Notes: a model not told the origin generated them from the sequence alone. 64,000 nt of DNA from Asaia bogorensis (GCA_945897825.1 CAMDGX010000003.1:1-64000), one strand, 5' to 3'; shown: positions 8,700 through 17,438, counted from the stretch's first letter. Made by a program: numbers and translations.

Positions 8700-9230
8700 A
8701 TGACGACAACATCCTGGCAGGACGGCGTCTATGCCGCGCTCAAGGCCGCCGGCATACGCCAGATCGCCTACGTGCCCGACGCCGGCCACTCGCGCCTGAT
8801 CGAACTCGCCCACGCCGACAACGACATGCACGTCGTCGTTTGCACCACGGAGGAGGAGGGCGTGGCGCTCGCCGCCGGCGCCCATCTCGGCGGCCAGCGC
8901 GCCTGCCTGCTCATGCAGTCCTCCGGCGTCGGCAACACGATCAACATGATCGGCCTGCCCACCACCATGCGGGCACCGTTCCTCACCCTGATCACCATGC
9001 GCGGCGAATGGGGCGAGTTCAACGGCTGGCAGGTCCCGATGGGCCAGGCCACCGAGTCCGTGCTCAAGGCCATGGGCGTCACGGTCAAGCGCGCCGAGAC
9101 CAAGGAGGAGGTGGTCGACATGGTCGCCGCCTCCGCCGCCCTGGCCTTCGGCTCCATCATCCCCGTCGCCGTGCTGTTCAGCCAGAAGCTGATCGGCGCC
9201 AAGGTGTTCGTGAAACCGGAGGGCGAGTGA
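8700..9230 (+). CDS. ThDP-dependent decarboxylase, alpha (PYR-domain) subunit
   Basis: A 176-residue stand-alone pyrimidine-binding half of a thiamine-diphosphate enzyme. It resembles the ComD subunit of sulfopyruvate decarboxylase and the N-terminal half of phosphonopyruvate decarboxylase. The cofactor-activating Glu is in TTEEEGVALAAGAH (about residues 49-62), followed by LLMQSSGVGNTINMIGLPTT and the GEWGEFNGWQVPMG loop. TAGGAGGA lies just upstream of the ATG. The stop codon overlaps the start of the beta subunit (TGATG), so the two are translationally coupled. The substrate is inferred to be a 3-carbon 2-oxo acid but is unproven. Confidence 0.85.
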   Translation: MTTTSWQDGVYAALKAAGIRQIAYVPDAGHSRLIELAHADNDMHVVVCTTEEEGVALAAGAHLGGQRACLLMQSSGVGNTINMIGLPTTMRAPFLTLITMRGEWGEFNGWQVPMGQATESVLKAMGVTVKRAETKEEVVDMVAASAALAFGSIIPVAVLFSQKLIGAKVFVKPEGE

Positions 9231-9817
9231 TGTCCGATCTCGATCGCCGCGAAGTCGTCGCCGAGCTGCTGCGCGACCCCGCCGACTGCCCGGGCGGCGA
9301 GGTCCTGGTCGTCACCGGCCTCGGCTCCACCACCTACGACGCCGGCGCGGCCGGCGACCGGCCCGAGAATTTCTACCTCTGGGGCGCCATGGGCGGTGCC
9401 GCCATGATCGGTCTCGGCGTGGCCCTCGCCCAGCCCGACCGCCGCGTCCTGGTCCTGACCGGCGACGGCGAGGCGCTGATGGGCATGGGCGCGCTGTCCA
9501 CCCTCGCCGCCCGCGCACCCTCGAACCTCTCGATGGTGGTGATGGACAACGGCCAGTTCGCCGAAACCGGCCACCAGGCCAGCCACACGGCACTCGGCAC
9601 CGATCTCGCCGCCGTCGCCGCCGCCTGCGGCTGGAAAACCACGATGACGCTCTCCACCATGGACCAGGTGCGCGCCCTGCGCCCGCGCCTGCGCCGCGAG
9701 GTCATCTTCGCCGTGGTGAATATCTCCCCGGCCGACGTCCCGCGCTTCCTTCCCCCGCGCGACGCCGCCCACCTTTCGGTGCGCTTCCGCCAGGCCCTGG
9801 GCATCGCGCCGGACTGA
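9230..9817 (+). CDS. ThDP-dependent decarboxylase, beta (PP-domain) subunit
   Basis: A 195-residue stand-alone diphosphate-binding half of a ThDP enzyme, ComE-like. The ThDP/Mg motif begins GDGEALMGMG and ends in MDN about 28 residues later. FYLWGAMGGAAMIGLGVALA precedes it, as in phosphonopyruvate and sulfopyruvate decarboxylases. It pairs with the overlapping alpha subunit to form an active site at the interface. No coenzyme M or phosphonate genes are visible nearby. A broader role in decarboxylating a 2-oxo acid linked to the divergent acyl-CoA genes is possible. Confidence 0.85.
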   Translation: MSDLDRREVVAELLRDPADCPGGEVLVVTGLGSTTYDAGAAGDRPENFYLWGAMGGAAMIGLGVALAQPDRRVLVLTGDGEALMGMGALSTLAARAPSNLSMVVMDNGQFAETGHQASHTALGTDLAAVAAACGWKTTMTLSTMDQVRALRPRLRREVIFAVVNISPADVPRFLPPRDAAHLSVRFRQALGIAPD

Positions 9818-10135
9818 CGCTCCGCCGACCGCCCCGGCGCCCGCGTCCGGCGCATGACAGCCCATTGCATTACGCTCCTGTCATGTGCGATTGATGCAAC
9901 CGGGGCGGAGACGCGATGGCCGGCGGCAGCCGGCGAAGGGGGCGTCGTGGCGTCGCCTTCGCCCGGTTCGAACCTCGCCCGGGCCGAATCGCGGATGAAT
10001 CGTGGCCTCGCGGCCCTGTTCCATGCGATCCGGACTGGCGGGCTGCCGAAGAGACCCGATATCCACCTGGCGCCGATCCGCGCCGATCCACCGGCGTGCC
10101 CCGCGCGCTCCGGCAACAGGGACCGAAGAGCGACC
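9818..10135 (+). other. Intergenic region upstream of the RND efflux operon
   Basis: No convincing gene is seen in these 318 nt. The only notable structure is an 8-bp inverted repeat CATGACAG / CTGTCATG at 9853-9860 and 9878-9885, separated by 17 nt. It could be an operator or a promoter-proximal site for the efflux genes downstream. An open frame runs through from 9854 in phase with the adaptor gene, but its sequence does not look like an RND adaptor N-terminus. Confidence 0.4.
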
Positions 10136-11314
10136 TTGACCAGGCCATCCCTCCCTTGCGCGCGCCGCCTCGCAGCCGTCCTCGGCGCGGCCCTGCTGCT
10201 CGCCATGCCGGCCGCCCCGCCGGCCCAGGCCCAGGGCGGCCCCCCGCAGGGCGCCCAGCCCCCCCCGGTCCCCGTCACCGTCGTGGCCGCGGCGAAGGCC
10301 GACGTGCCGATCGTCCTGCGCAACATCGGCGCGGTCCAGGCCGGGCAGTCCGCCGCCATCCGCTCGCGCGTCGACGGCACGCTCGAGCAGCTCTTCTTCA
10401 CCGAGGGCCAGGAGGTCAAGCGCGGCGACCTGATCGCCCGCATCGACCCCCGCCCCTACCAGGCCGCCTTCGACCAGGCGACCGCCCGGCGCGCCGCCAC
10501 CGCCGCCACCCTGGCCAATGCCCGCCTCGACCTCGCCCGCGCCGCCGACCTCGCCCGCGGCCAGTTCGCCTCCCGCCAGCAGGTCGACACGCGCACCGCC
10601 CAGGTCGCCCAGCTCGAGGCCCAGCTGATGGCCGACGACGCCGCCATCGCCGCCGCCCGCGTCAACCTCGACTACACCAGCATCACCGCCCCTTTCGACG
10701 GCCGCCTCGGCCTGCGCACCGTCGACCCCGGCAACGTCGTCCGCTTCGCCAACGACAACGCGATCATCGTCACCATCAGCCAGATCCGCCCGGTCGTGGT
10801 CCTGTTCACCCTGCCCCAGGCCGCCCTGCCCGCCATCCAGGCCGGCATGGCCCGCGGCACCCTGCCCGTCACCGCGCTCTCGCCCGACGACAGCGCCGTC
10901 CTGGGCCAGGGCGAGCTGATCACCACCGACAGCAGCATCGACCAGACCACCGGCACCATCCGCCTCAAGGCCAGCTTCCCGAACGCCGACACCCGCCTCT
11001 GGCCCGGCCAGTTCGTCAACGTCCGCCTCCAGCTCGAAATCCAGCGCGGCGTCGTCGCCATCCCCTCCATCGCCGTGCAGCGCGGCCCCCAGGGGCTGTT
11101 CGTCTACACCATCAAGGACGACAACACGGTGGACCTCGCCCGCGTCGAGCTCGGCCAGGACGACGGCACCACGGCCGTCATCCGCCGCGGCCTGGCGGAA
11201 GGCGCCCGCGTCGTCGTGGCCGGCCAGTCCCGCCTGCGCGCCGGCGCCCGCGTCACCGTCAACACCCCGCCGCCGCCGACCGGCGCGCCCGCCGCCCCCC
11301 GCCCATCAGGCTGA
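10136..11314 (+). CDS. RND efflux periplasmic adaptor (MdtA/AcrA-like)
   Basis: A 392-residue membrane-fusion protein. After a signal peptide ending AQAQ come the first lipoyl half (RSRVDGTLEQLFFTEGQEVKRGDLIARID), an alpha-helical hairpin rich in Ala, Arg and Gln, the second lipoyl half (ARVNLDYTSITAPFDGRLGL), and the beta-barrel and membrane-proximal domains. It links an inner-membrane RND pump to an outer-membrane channel. The TTG start is chosen because the signal peptide begins right there; upstream ATGs at 9854 and 9992 would bury it. No outer-membrane channel gene is in the window, so a TolC-like protein must come from elsewhere. Confidence 0.88.
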   Translation: MTRPSLPCARRLAAVLGAALLLAMPAAPPAQAQGGPPQGAQPPPVPVTVVAAAKADVPIVLRNIGAVQAGQSAAIRSRVDGTLEQLFFTEGQEVKRGDLIARIDPRPYQAAFDQATARRAATAATLANARLDLARAADLARGQFASRQQVDTRTAQVAQLEAQLMADDAAIAAARVNLDYTSITAPFDGRLGLRTVDPGNVVRFANDNAIIVTISQIRPVVVLFTLPQAALPAIQAGMARGTLPVTALSPDDSAVLGQGELITTDSSIDQTTGTIRLKASFPNADTRLWPGQFVNVRLQLEIQRGVVAIPSIAVQRGPQGLFVYTIKDDNTVDLARVELGQDDGTTAVIRRGLAEGARVVVAGQSRLRAGARVTVNTPPPPTGAPAAPRPSG

Positions 11315-11393
11315 CCGCCCGCCTGCCTCGCCTCGCGTCCCGCCTTCGCTTCGCGTCCGGACTTCCATCCTTCGCACGTCAGGCATTACCGGC

Positions 11394-14300
11394 ATGAGCA
11401 TTTCGACCCCCTTCATCCGCCGCCCCGTCGGCACCTCGCTGCTCATGGCCGCGATGGTGCTGGTCGGCATCGCGGCCTTCCCGCTCCTGCCCGTCTCGCC
11501 GCTGCCGAAGGTGGAATTCCCCACCATCAGCGTGAACGCCACCTTCCCCGGCGCCAGCCCCGAAACCATGGCCACCGCCGTCGCCCAGCCGCTGGAGCGC
11601 CAGTTCGCCCAGATCCCCGGCGTCGCGCAGATGACCTCCACCTCCGTCCAGGGCCAGACCCAGGTCACCATCCAGTTCGACCTCGAACGCTCGATCGACG
11701 AGGCGGCACTCGACGTGCAGGCCCGCATCACCGCCGCCCAGGGCCAGCTGCCGCGCAACCTGCCCAGCCCGCCCACCTTCTGGAAGGTCAACCCCGCCGA
11801 CAGCCCGATCCTCATCCTCTCGGTCCAGTCCGACGAGCTGCCGATGATCGAGGTCAACGAATACGCCGACAACATCCTCGCCCAGCAGATCTCCACCATC
11901 TCCGGCGTCGGCCGGGTCTTCATCGGCGGCCAGCAGAAGCGCAGCATCCGCGTCCAGGTCGATCCCACGCGCCTGGCCGCCATGGGCCTCACCCTGGAGG
12001 ACGTCCGCGGCTCGCTGGCCACCTCCACCGCCAACGTGCCGAAAGGCAACATCGACGGCGCGCTGCGCAACTTCACCATCTACGCCAACGACCAGATGAC
12101 GACGCCGGAGGAATACGCCAACCACGTCATCGCCTACCGCAACGGCGCCCCGATCCGCGTGCGCGACGTGGGCCAGGCGATCGAGGCCGCCGACAACCTG
12201 CGCATCGCCGCCTACCAGAACGGCCGCCGCGGCGTGCAGCTGATCATCTTCAAGCTGGCCGACGCCAACATCCTGGACACCGTCGCGCGCATCCAGGCCG
12301 AGCTGCCCCGCCTGCGCGCCTCCATCCACCCCTCCGTCGAGGTGCGCGAGGTCGTCAACCGCACCAGCACCATCAAGCACTCGGTCGACGAGGTTCAGTT
12401 CCACCTCGCACTCGCCGTCGGCCTCGTGGTGATGGTGATCTTCCTGTTCCTGCGCAATCTCTGGGCCACCATCATCCCCAGCCTCACCGTGCCGATCGCC
12501 CTCATCGGCACCTGCGCTGTGATGTACCTGCTCGACTACAGCATCAACAACCTGACCCTCATGGCGATGATCATCGCCATCGGCTTCGTCGTCGACGACG
12601 CCATCGTCATGCTGGAGAACATCTACCGCCACATCGAGGCCGGCGAACGCCCGATGGAAGCCGCCCTCAAGGGCGCCTCCGAGATCGGCTTCACCATCGT
12701 CTCGATCTCCATCTCGCTGATCGCGGTGTTCATCCCGCTGCTGCTCATGGGCGGCATCGTCGGGCGCCTGTTCCGCGAATTCGCCATGACGGTCACCATC
12801 GCCGTCCTGGTCTCGATGGTCGTCTCGCTGACCCTCACGCCGATGATGTGCTCGCGCTTCCTCACCCACCACGCCGGCCGCCGGAACATCCTCTACCGCG
12901 GCATCGAGCGCGTCCTCGACGCCGTCCAGGCCGGCTACCGCCGCACGCTGGACATCGCGCTGCGCTTCCAGTTCGCCACCCTGATGCTGTTCTTCGCCAC
13001 CCTCGGCGCCACGATCTACCTGTTCATCACCATCCCCAAGGGCTTCTTCCCCGAGCAGGACAACGGCCTGCTCATGGGCATCGCCCAGGGCAGCCAGGAC
13101 ATCTCGTTCGAGGAGATGCAGCGGCGCGCCCTCATGGTCGGCCAGGTCCTCGGCGCCGACCCCGCCATCCAGGCCTGGTCCATGCAGGTCGGCGCCGGCC
13201 AGTTCGGCCAGACCAGCAACGACGCCCGGTTCTTCATCGCGCTCAAGCCCTGGGAGGAACGCAAGATCACCGCCCAGCAGGTCATCGCCCGCCTGCGCCC
13301 CCAGATGGCTCGGCTCGAAGGCGTGCAGATGTTCCTCTCCGCCGGGCAGGACATCCGCATCGGCGGCCGCATCTCGCGCACCCAGTACCAATATACGCTC
13401 CAGGGCGCGGACACCGGCGAACTCTATTCCTGGGCCCCGCGCATCCTCCAGCGCCTGCGCACCCTGCCCGAGCTGCGCGACCTCGCCACCGACCAGCAGA
13501 ACGGCGGCACCATCGCGATGCTCACCATCGACCGCGACCAGGCCGCCCGCTTCGGCATCAACCCCACCACCATCGGCGACACGCTCTACAGCGCCCTCGG
13601 CCAGCGCCAGGTCACCCAGTATTTCACCCAGGTGAACACCTACCGCCTCATCATCGAGGTCCCGCCCGAACTCCAGGGCGACCTCGCCGTGCTCGACAAG
13701 CTCTTCGTCCGCTCCAGCGCCGGAATCCCCGTCCCGCTCTCCACCTTCGTCAAGGTCGACACCACGAAAACCGCGCCGCTCTCCATCGGCCACCAGATGC
13801 AGTTCCCCGCCGTCACCCTCAGCTTCAACCTCGCCGAAGGCGTCGCCCTCGGCCAGGCCGTCGACTCGGTCAGCCGCGCCGTGCGCGAACTCGGCGTGCC
13901 CATCTCCGTCCAGGGCACCTTCCAGGGCACCGCCCAGGCCTTCCAGTCCTCGCTCGCCAGCCAGCCCTACCTGATCGCAGCCGCCCTGATCACGGTCTAC
14001 ATCATCCTGGGCATCCTCTACGAAAGCTACGTCCTGCCGCTGACCATCCTCTCCACCCTGCCCTCGGCCGGCCTCGGCGCCTTCGTCATGCTGATGGCCT
14101 TCGGCTACGACCTCTCGGTCATCGCCATCATCGCCGTCCTGCTGCTCATCGGCATCGTGAAAAAGAACGGCATCATGATGGTGGACTTCGCCATCAACGC
14201 CGAACGACGCGACGGCGCCACCCCGTTCGACGCCATCCGCGAAGCCTGCCTGCTCCGCTTCCGCCCGATCGTCATGACCACCCTGGCCGCCCTGCTCACC

Positions 14301-14519
14301 GGCCTGCCGCTCATGTTCGGCGAAGGCCCGGGCTCCGAACTTCGCCGCCCGCTCGGCTTCGCCATGGTCGGCGGCCTCGCCGTCAGCCAGGTCCTGACGC
14401 TCTACACCACGCCCGTCGTCTACCTCTACCTCGAACGCCTGCAGCGCCTGCTCATGCCCAAGCGCAGCCACGCCCTCCCCACCCTGGCCGAAAAAATGGG
14501 CACCGCGGCGGGGAACTAG
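11394..14519 (+). CDS. RND-family multidrug efflux pump (HAE1, MdtB/MdtC-like)
   Basis: A full-length 1041-residue RND transporter with the family's internal duplication. The N-terminus (SISTPFIRRPVGTSLLMAAM) forms the first membrane helix. TM4 carries the proton-relay Asp pair in GFVVDDAIVMLENI (about residue 401). FFPEQDNGLLMG marks the entry to the second half, and a second GxxVKKNGIMMVDFA-type helix follows. It is proton-driven and pumps drugs, detergents or similar compounds out through the adaptor encoded 79 nt upstream. The MdtABC family often uses two pump subunits; only one is present here. It ends just before palindromic element copy 3. Confidence 0.95.
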   Translation: MSISTPFIRRPVGTSLLMAAMVLVGIAAFPLLPVSPLPKVEFPTISVNATFPGASPETMATAVAQPLERQFAQIPGVAQMTSTSVQGQTQVTIQFDLERSIDEAALDVQARITAAQGQLPRNLPSPPTFWKVNPADSPILILSVQSDELPMIEVNEYADNILAQQISTISGVGRVFIGGQQKRSIRVQVDPTRLAAMGLTLEDVRGSLATSTANVPKGNIDGALRNFTIYANDQMTTPEEYANHVIAYRNGAPIRVRDVGQAIEAADNLRIAAYQNGRRGVQLIIFKLADANILDTVARIQAELPRLRASIHPSVEVREVVNRTSTIKHSVDEVQFHLALAVGLVVMVIFLFLRNLWATIIPSLTVPIALIGTCAVMYLLDYSINNLTLMAMIIAIGFVVDDAIVMLENIYRHIEAGERPMEAALKGASEIGFTIVSISISLIAVFIPLLLMGGIVGRLFREFAMTVTIAVLVSMVVSLTLTPMMCSRFLTHHAGRRNILYRGIERVLDAVQAGYRRTLDIALRFQFATLMLFFATLGATIYLFITIPKGFFPEQDNGLLMGIAQGSQDISFEEMQRRALMVGQVLGADPAIQAWSMQVGAGQFGQTSNDARFFIALKPWEERKITAQQVIARLRPQMARLEGVQMFLSAGQDIRIGGRISRTQYQYTLQGADTGELYSWAPRILQRLRTLPELRDLATDQQNGGTIAMLTIDRDQAARFGINPTTIGDTLYSALGQRQVTQYFTQVNTYRLIIEVPPELQGDLAVLDKLFVRSSAGIPVPLSTFVKVDTTKTAPLSIGHQMQFPAVTLSFNLAEGVALGQAVDSVSRAVRELGVPISVQGTFQGTAQAFQSSLASQPYLIAAALITVYIILGILYESYVLPLTILSTLPSAGLGAFVMLMAFGYDLSVIAIIAVLLLIGIVKKNGIMMVDFAINAERRDGATPFDAIREACLLRFRPIVMTTLAALLTGLPLMFGEGPGSELRRPLGFAMVGGLAVSQVLTLYTTPVVYLYLERLQRLLMPKRSHALPTLAEKMGTAAGN

Positions 14520-14521
14520 TC

Positions 14522-14632
14522 AAGCAAGCCCTTCTTTTTTGAAAAAAAGAAGCAAAAAACTTTCATCCTTTAAGCACGGCGCCATTGGATGAAGTTTTTT
14601 TGCTTCTTTTTGTTCACAAAAAGAAGGTCTTA
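14522..14632. repeat. A/T-rich nested palindromic element, copy 3
   Basis: Outer arm AAGCAAG begins 2 nt after the RND pump stop. Hairpin A here has arms CTTCTTTTTT / AAAAAAGAAG, where copies 1 and 2 have GTTC / GAAC: both sides changed together. Hairpin B is CTTCTTTTTG / CAAAAAGAAG, again a paired change. The middle arms are CTTTCATCC / GGATGAAG. The right end overlaps the stop codon (14630-14632) of the convergent minus-strand gene. Paired changes in two separate stems indicate that the fold itself is maintained. Confidence 0.87.
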
Positions 14633-14878
14633 CTTGTCGTCATCCTCATCGTCATCCTGCGCATAGTACCACTCGAGCATGTCGTCATGAAACTCGGGGT
14701 CCTTCAGCAGCCGCATCGCCAGCGCCAGCACGATCTCCGGCGCAGCACCGATCTCCTCGGATTCGTCCGTCACTTCCGTCGCCGACACGACGCGGACCGA
14801 CATCGCGCCGTCCTCCTCGCCGATGATCAGCGCAACTTCGTTCTCTTCCAGCGTGATCGAGGTGGTTCCGACAGCCAT
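14630..14878 (-). CDS. Small acidic conserved-looking protein, function unknown
   Basis: An 82-residue strongly acidic protein ending in an Asp/Glu tail (AQDDDEDDDK). It begins MAVGTTSITLEENEVALIIGEEDG and has a C-terminal helix-like stretch EIVLALAMRLLKDPEFHDDML. I do not recognise the family. GGAAC and AAAGGA lie in the 10-15 nt before the ATG. It converges on the RND pump gene, and its stop codon lies inside palindromic element copy 3. The ordered start and the sharp end of coding character at 14878 support a real gene. Confidence 0.75.
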   Translation of the reverse strand: MAVGTTSITLEENEVALIIGEEDGAMSVRVVSATEVTDESEEIGAAPEIVLALAMRLLKDPEFHDDMLEWYYAQDDDEDDDK

Positions 14879-15013
14879 GGGGTCCGTTCCTTTTCCGGTT
14901 GCGGGGAGGCTTAACCCGGATACTCCACCCCGGCCAGCCTCAGGGCCGACTTGCAGCCGCGCCGCGTGCGTGTAGCCTGGACCCCAACGTCCCAACGAGC
15001 GCGAAAGAGTCCC

Positions 15014-16066
15014 ATGGCCGCCAACACCAAGCGCGTCTTCTACGTCAAATACGTCGCGCACACCGTCTTCAACGAACTCCTCGAAGCCCGCCCAGACGTC
15101 CGCCTCGACAGGCTGGACAACGACTCCCCCGCCACGGAAGTTGCGCCCGTCCTCGAAGCCGCCCACGCCTTCCAGATCGGCGCCTCCCGCGACGAGCTCG
15201 CCCCCCAGTTCTTCGCCCACCCCGAATTCCTCGCCCGCTGCCCCAACCTCCTCCTCGTCTCCTCCAACGGCGCCGGCTACGACACCATCGACGTCGACGC
15301 CTGCACCGCCGCCGGCGTGCTGGCCGTCAACCAGGCCGGCGGCAACGCCGAAGCCGTCGCCACCCACGCCCTGGCCCTCCTGCTCAACCTCACCAAGCGC
15401 ATCGGCGAGATCGACCGCGCCATGCGCCGCGAACTCGTCTACGACCGCGCCGCCTATATCGGCCGCAACCCGCTCGAAAAAACCATCGGCATCATCGGCA
15501 TGGGCCATGTCGGCACCCGCCTGGCCGAACTCGTCCGCGCCATGTACCGCATGCGCGTCCTCGCCTACGACCCCTACCTCACCGCCGAACAGATCGCGGC
15601 CCGCGGCGGCGAGAAAACCGACCTCGACACCCTCTGCGCCCAGTCCGACTACGTCAGCATCAACTGCCCGCGCACCAAGGAAACCCTGGGCATGGTCGGC
15701 GCCGCCCAGTTCGCCCGCATGAAGCCCACCGCCTACTTCATCACCACCGCCCGCGGCGGCATCCACGACGAAACCGCCCTCGCCGAAGCCCTCCAGGCCG
15801 GCAAACTCGCCGGCGCGGGCCTGGACGTCTGGGCCAAGGAACCCCCCCCGCTCGACCACCCCCTCCTGGCCATGGACAACGTCATCGCCAGCCAGCACAC
15901 CGCCGGCGTCACCCGCGAAAGCCGCGAAAACATGGGCCGCATCGCCGCCCAGCAAATCCTCGACGTCCTCGACGGCAAACCCGCCACCCGAATCCTCAAC
16001 CCCGAAGTCTGGCCCGCCTTCGCCGCCCGCTTCGAAAAGGTGTTCGGCTTCGCGCCTCAAAGGTAA
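15014..16066 (+). CDS. D-isomer-specific 2-hydroxyacid dehydrogenase (NAD-dependent)
   Basis: A 350-residue oxidoreductase of the D-2-hydroxyacid dehydrogenase family. The Rossmann motif is GIIGMGHVGTRLAEL (about residues 158-172). The catalytic trio is recognisable: Arg in TTARGGIHDE, Glu in KEPPPLDHPL and His in SQHTAGVTRES. The VLAVNQAGGNAEAVATHALALLL block before the cofactor domain is typical of glyoxylate/hydroxypyruvate reductase and phosphoglycerate dehydrogenase-like members. No ACT domain is present, so it is not a regulated SerA. The ATG at 15014 opens the conserved sequence. Confidence 0.9.
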   Translation: MAANTKRVFYVKYVAHTVFNELLEARPDVRLDRLDNDSPATEVAPVLEAAHAFQIGASRDELAPQFFAHPEFLARCPNLLLVSSNGAGYDTIDVDACTAAGVLAVNQAGGNAEAVATHALALLLNLTKRIGEIDRAMRRELVYDRAAYIGRNPLEKTIGIIGMGHVGTRLAELVRAMYRMRVLAYDPYLTAEQIAARGGEKTDLDTLCAQSDYVSINCPRTKETLGMVGAAQFARMKPTAYFITTARGGIHDETALAEALQAGKLAGAGLDVWAKEPPPLDHPLLAMDNVIASQHTAGVTRESRENMGRIAAQQILDVLDGKPATRILNPEVWPAFAARFEKVFGFAPQR

Positions 16067-16067
16067 A

Positions 16068-16121
16068 AAGCAAGCGCCTTCTTTTTGTGAACAAAAAGAA
16101 GCAAAAAAACTTCATCCATAA
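16068..16121. repeat. A/T-rich palindromic element, copy 4 (half element, inverted)
   Basis: Outer arm AAGCAAG follows the dehydrogenase TAA by 1 nt. It is followed by a single hairpin (CTTCTTTTTG / CAAAAAGAAG around TGAA, 16078-16101) and CAAAAAAACTTCATCCA. About 42 nt here are identical to the reverse complement of the right half of copy 3. The second half is absent. It looks like a half element, either decayed or the ancestral single-hairpin form, and could still terminate the + strand gene. Confidence 0.8.
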
Positions 16122-16131
16122 GAAATCTTCT

Positions 16132-16153
16132 CTCCCCCCGTGCAACGGGGGAG
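16132..16153. repeat. GC-rich inverted repeat in an intergenic gap
   Basis: Arms CTCCCCC and GGGGGAG pair around an 8-nt loop, followed by GCCGGAGGGGGG. It lies between the half palindromic element and the 26-bp dispersed repeat, so this 266-nt convergent gap (16067-16332) is a small pile-up of repeats. No U-run follows, so a terminator role is doubtful. Confidence 0.45.
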
Positions 16154-16193
16154 CCGGAGGGGGGCAGCACAACCCAAACTCCCAACGCCGTAC

Positions 16194-16219
16194 GTCGGAT
16201 AAGCGAAGCGCCATCCGAC
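16194..16219. repeat. 26-bp dispersed palindrome, copy 1
   Basis: Arms GTCGGAT and ATCCGAC (7 bp, perfect) flank the core AAGCGAAGCGCC. The reverse complement matches the sequence at 25822-25847 in 24 of 26 positions, and the two differences are a paired change within the arms (T-A to G-C). It resembles the widespread proteobacterial intergenic palindromes of the form GTAGG-TCGGAT-AAGCG. It is non-coding here, between convergent genes. Confidence 0.7.
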
Positions 16220-16332
16220 TCTTCCTTCAATTCTTCTCCCTTGCCTTGCTTCTCCGTGCCTCCGTATCTCCGTGTTGAATCTGAACTTCCCTCCGCACCC
16301 CAGCGCGCACCATCACGCCCCACACCCCACCT

Positions 16333-17166
16333 TCAAGGCACCACCTCCCACCCCCCCGGCGTCCAGCGCAGCACGACATCCGACAGCGGACTGCGCGACC
16401 GACCGGCAATCCGCCGCGTCAACGCCCGCAGCGCATCCACCGCCGCCGGCGATGCCTCCGCGCCATAGATCACACCGTCCGTCGTCGGAACCGCCACCAC
16501 CAGCACGCCATTCTGCCGCGCCGCCACCTCAGCCCAGGCCTCGTGACGGATCACCCGGCTGGAATCATAGGCATCGCCACCAATCGTCCCGAACTGCCCC
16601 GCCGACACCGGCCGCGCCACCTCGGCCAACGGCTTGAGGTTCCGCTCCGTATTCGCCAACCCCAGCGCAGAAACTTCGTCCGCGCTCAGCCCCAGCTTCC
16701 GGTTGTCCTCCTCGCTCAACATCCGGATCGTCCGCGGCAAATCCAGCGCCGGCAGGATCACCAGACCGGGCACCAATGGCCGAGGCTGCAGCGCAATCCC
16801 TGCCTGCCGAAAACTCTGCACATAGGCATCCGACCGCACCACCAGTCGAACGGCCTCCCGCGTCGGCGGCGCCCCCGCATTCTGAACCGCTTCCGCAAAG
16901 CCCTCCACATAGCGATCCACCGCGCCGGCACACTGCCCGGCCACCTGCTTGCAGGCGGCAAACGTCCGATCCAGCGCCCCCGTGATACTGCCCACTCCAA
17001 CCGTCAAAGGCCCCTTGACCACGACCTCCGGCAAGTTGCCCCGGGCACGCAACCGCTGCGCCACATGCTCCGTGAACCCCGCCTCATCCATCGGGATCGG
17101 CGGACCAGAAGGCGCCGCGCATCCCACCAGCCCATACAGCAACATAGCCGCCGCCAAAGACCGCAT
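16333..17166 (-). CDS. Lipoprotein with a DUF1444 (YtpQ)-like domain
   Basis: A 277-residue predicted lipoprotein. The signal sequence MRSLAAAMLLYGLVGC puts the lipobox Cys at residue 16. The remainder is soluble. The stretch LSEEDNRKLGLSADEVSALGLANTERNL looks like the core of the DUF1444/YtpQ family, whose function is unknown. The family match is by eye and tentative. GGGAGAG precedes the ATG at 17166 by a few nucleotides, and the longer frame to 17415 lacks a signal peptide start. It faces the 2-hydroxyacid dehydrogenase across a repeat-filled gap. Confidence 0.8.
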   Translation of the reverse strand: MRSLAAAMLLYGLVGCAAPSGPPIPMDEAGFTEHVAQRLRARGNLPEVVVKGPLTVGVGSITGALDRTFAACKQVAGQCAGAVDRYVEGFAEAVQNAGAPPTREAVRLVVRSDAYVQSFRQAGIALQPRPLVPGLVILPALDLPRTIRMLSEEDNRKLGLSADEVSALGLANTERNLKPLAEVARPVSAGQFGTIGGDAYDSSRVIRHEAWAEVAARQNGVLVVAVPTTDGVIYGAEASPAAVDALRALTRRIAGRSRSPLSDVVLRWTPGGWEVVP

Positions 17167-17438
17167 CGCCGTCTCTCCCTCGGACCACGGGGCAACGATA
17201 CGAAAATTTTCTGATTGCATACATATCCTTGCAGCAATGTGTTGCACGATCCCGCCCGACCCTGCACACCGCGAAGTGCGCCGCAAACCACCCCGCCTGT
17301 CCTTCTCTCGTGCGTGCGTCTCCAAGTCCCCCCGTCGAACGTCAACGCCGCTCCACCTGCCGGCGCCCGGTCGGAAACCCCGGCCCACCGGAGCCTCAAC
17401 CCCACGCAACCTCACGCACGTCCGCGCCCCGAGGCCCC

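Noticed and set aside
11379-14471. A 1030-codon open frame on the minus strand opposite the RND pump gene
   Set aside because: Its Asp/Gly/Glu/Val-rich sequence has no domain character and is the usual antisense product of GC-rich codon usage; the + strand encodes a complete RND pump.
17229-17438. N-terminal extension of the two-helix membrane protein
   Set aside because: The extra 70 codons are low-complexity Pro/Arg/Ser sequence without coding character; the ATG at 17439 opens the consistent frame.
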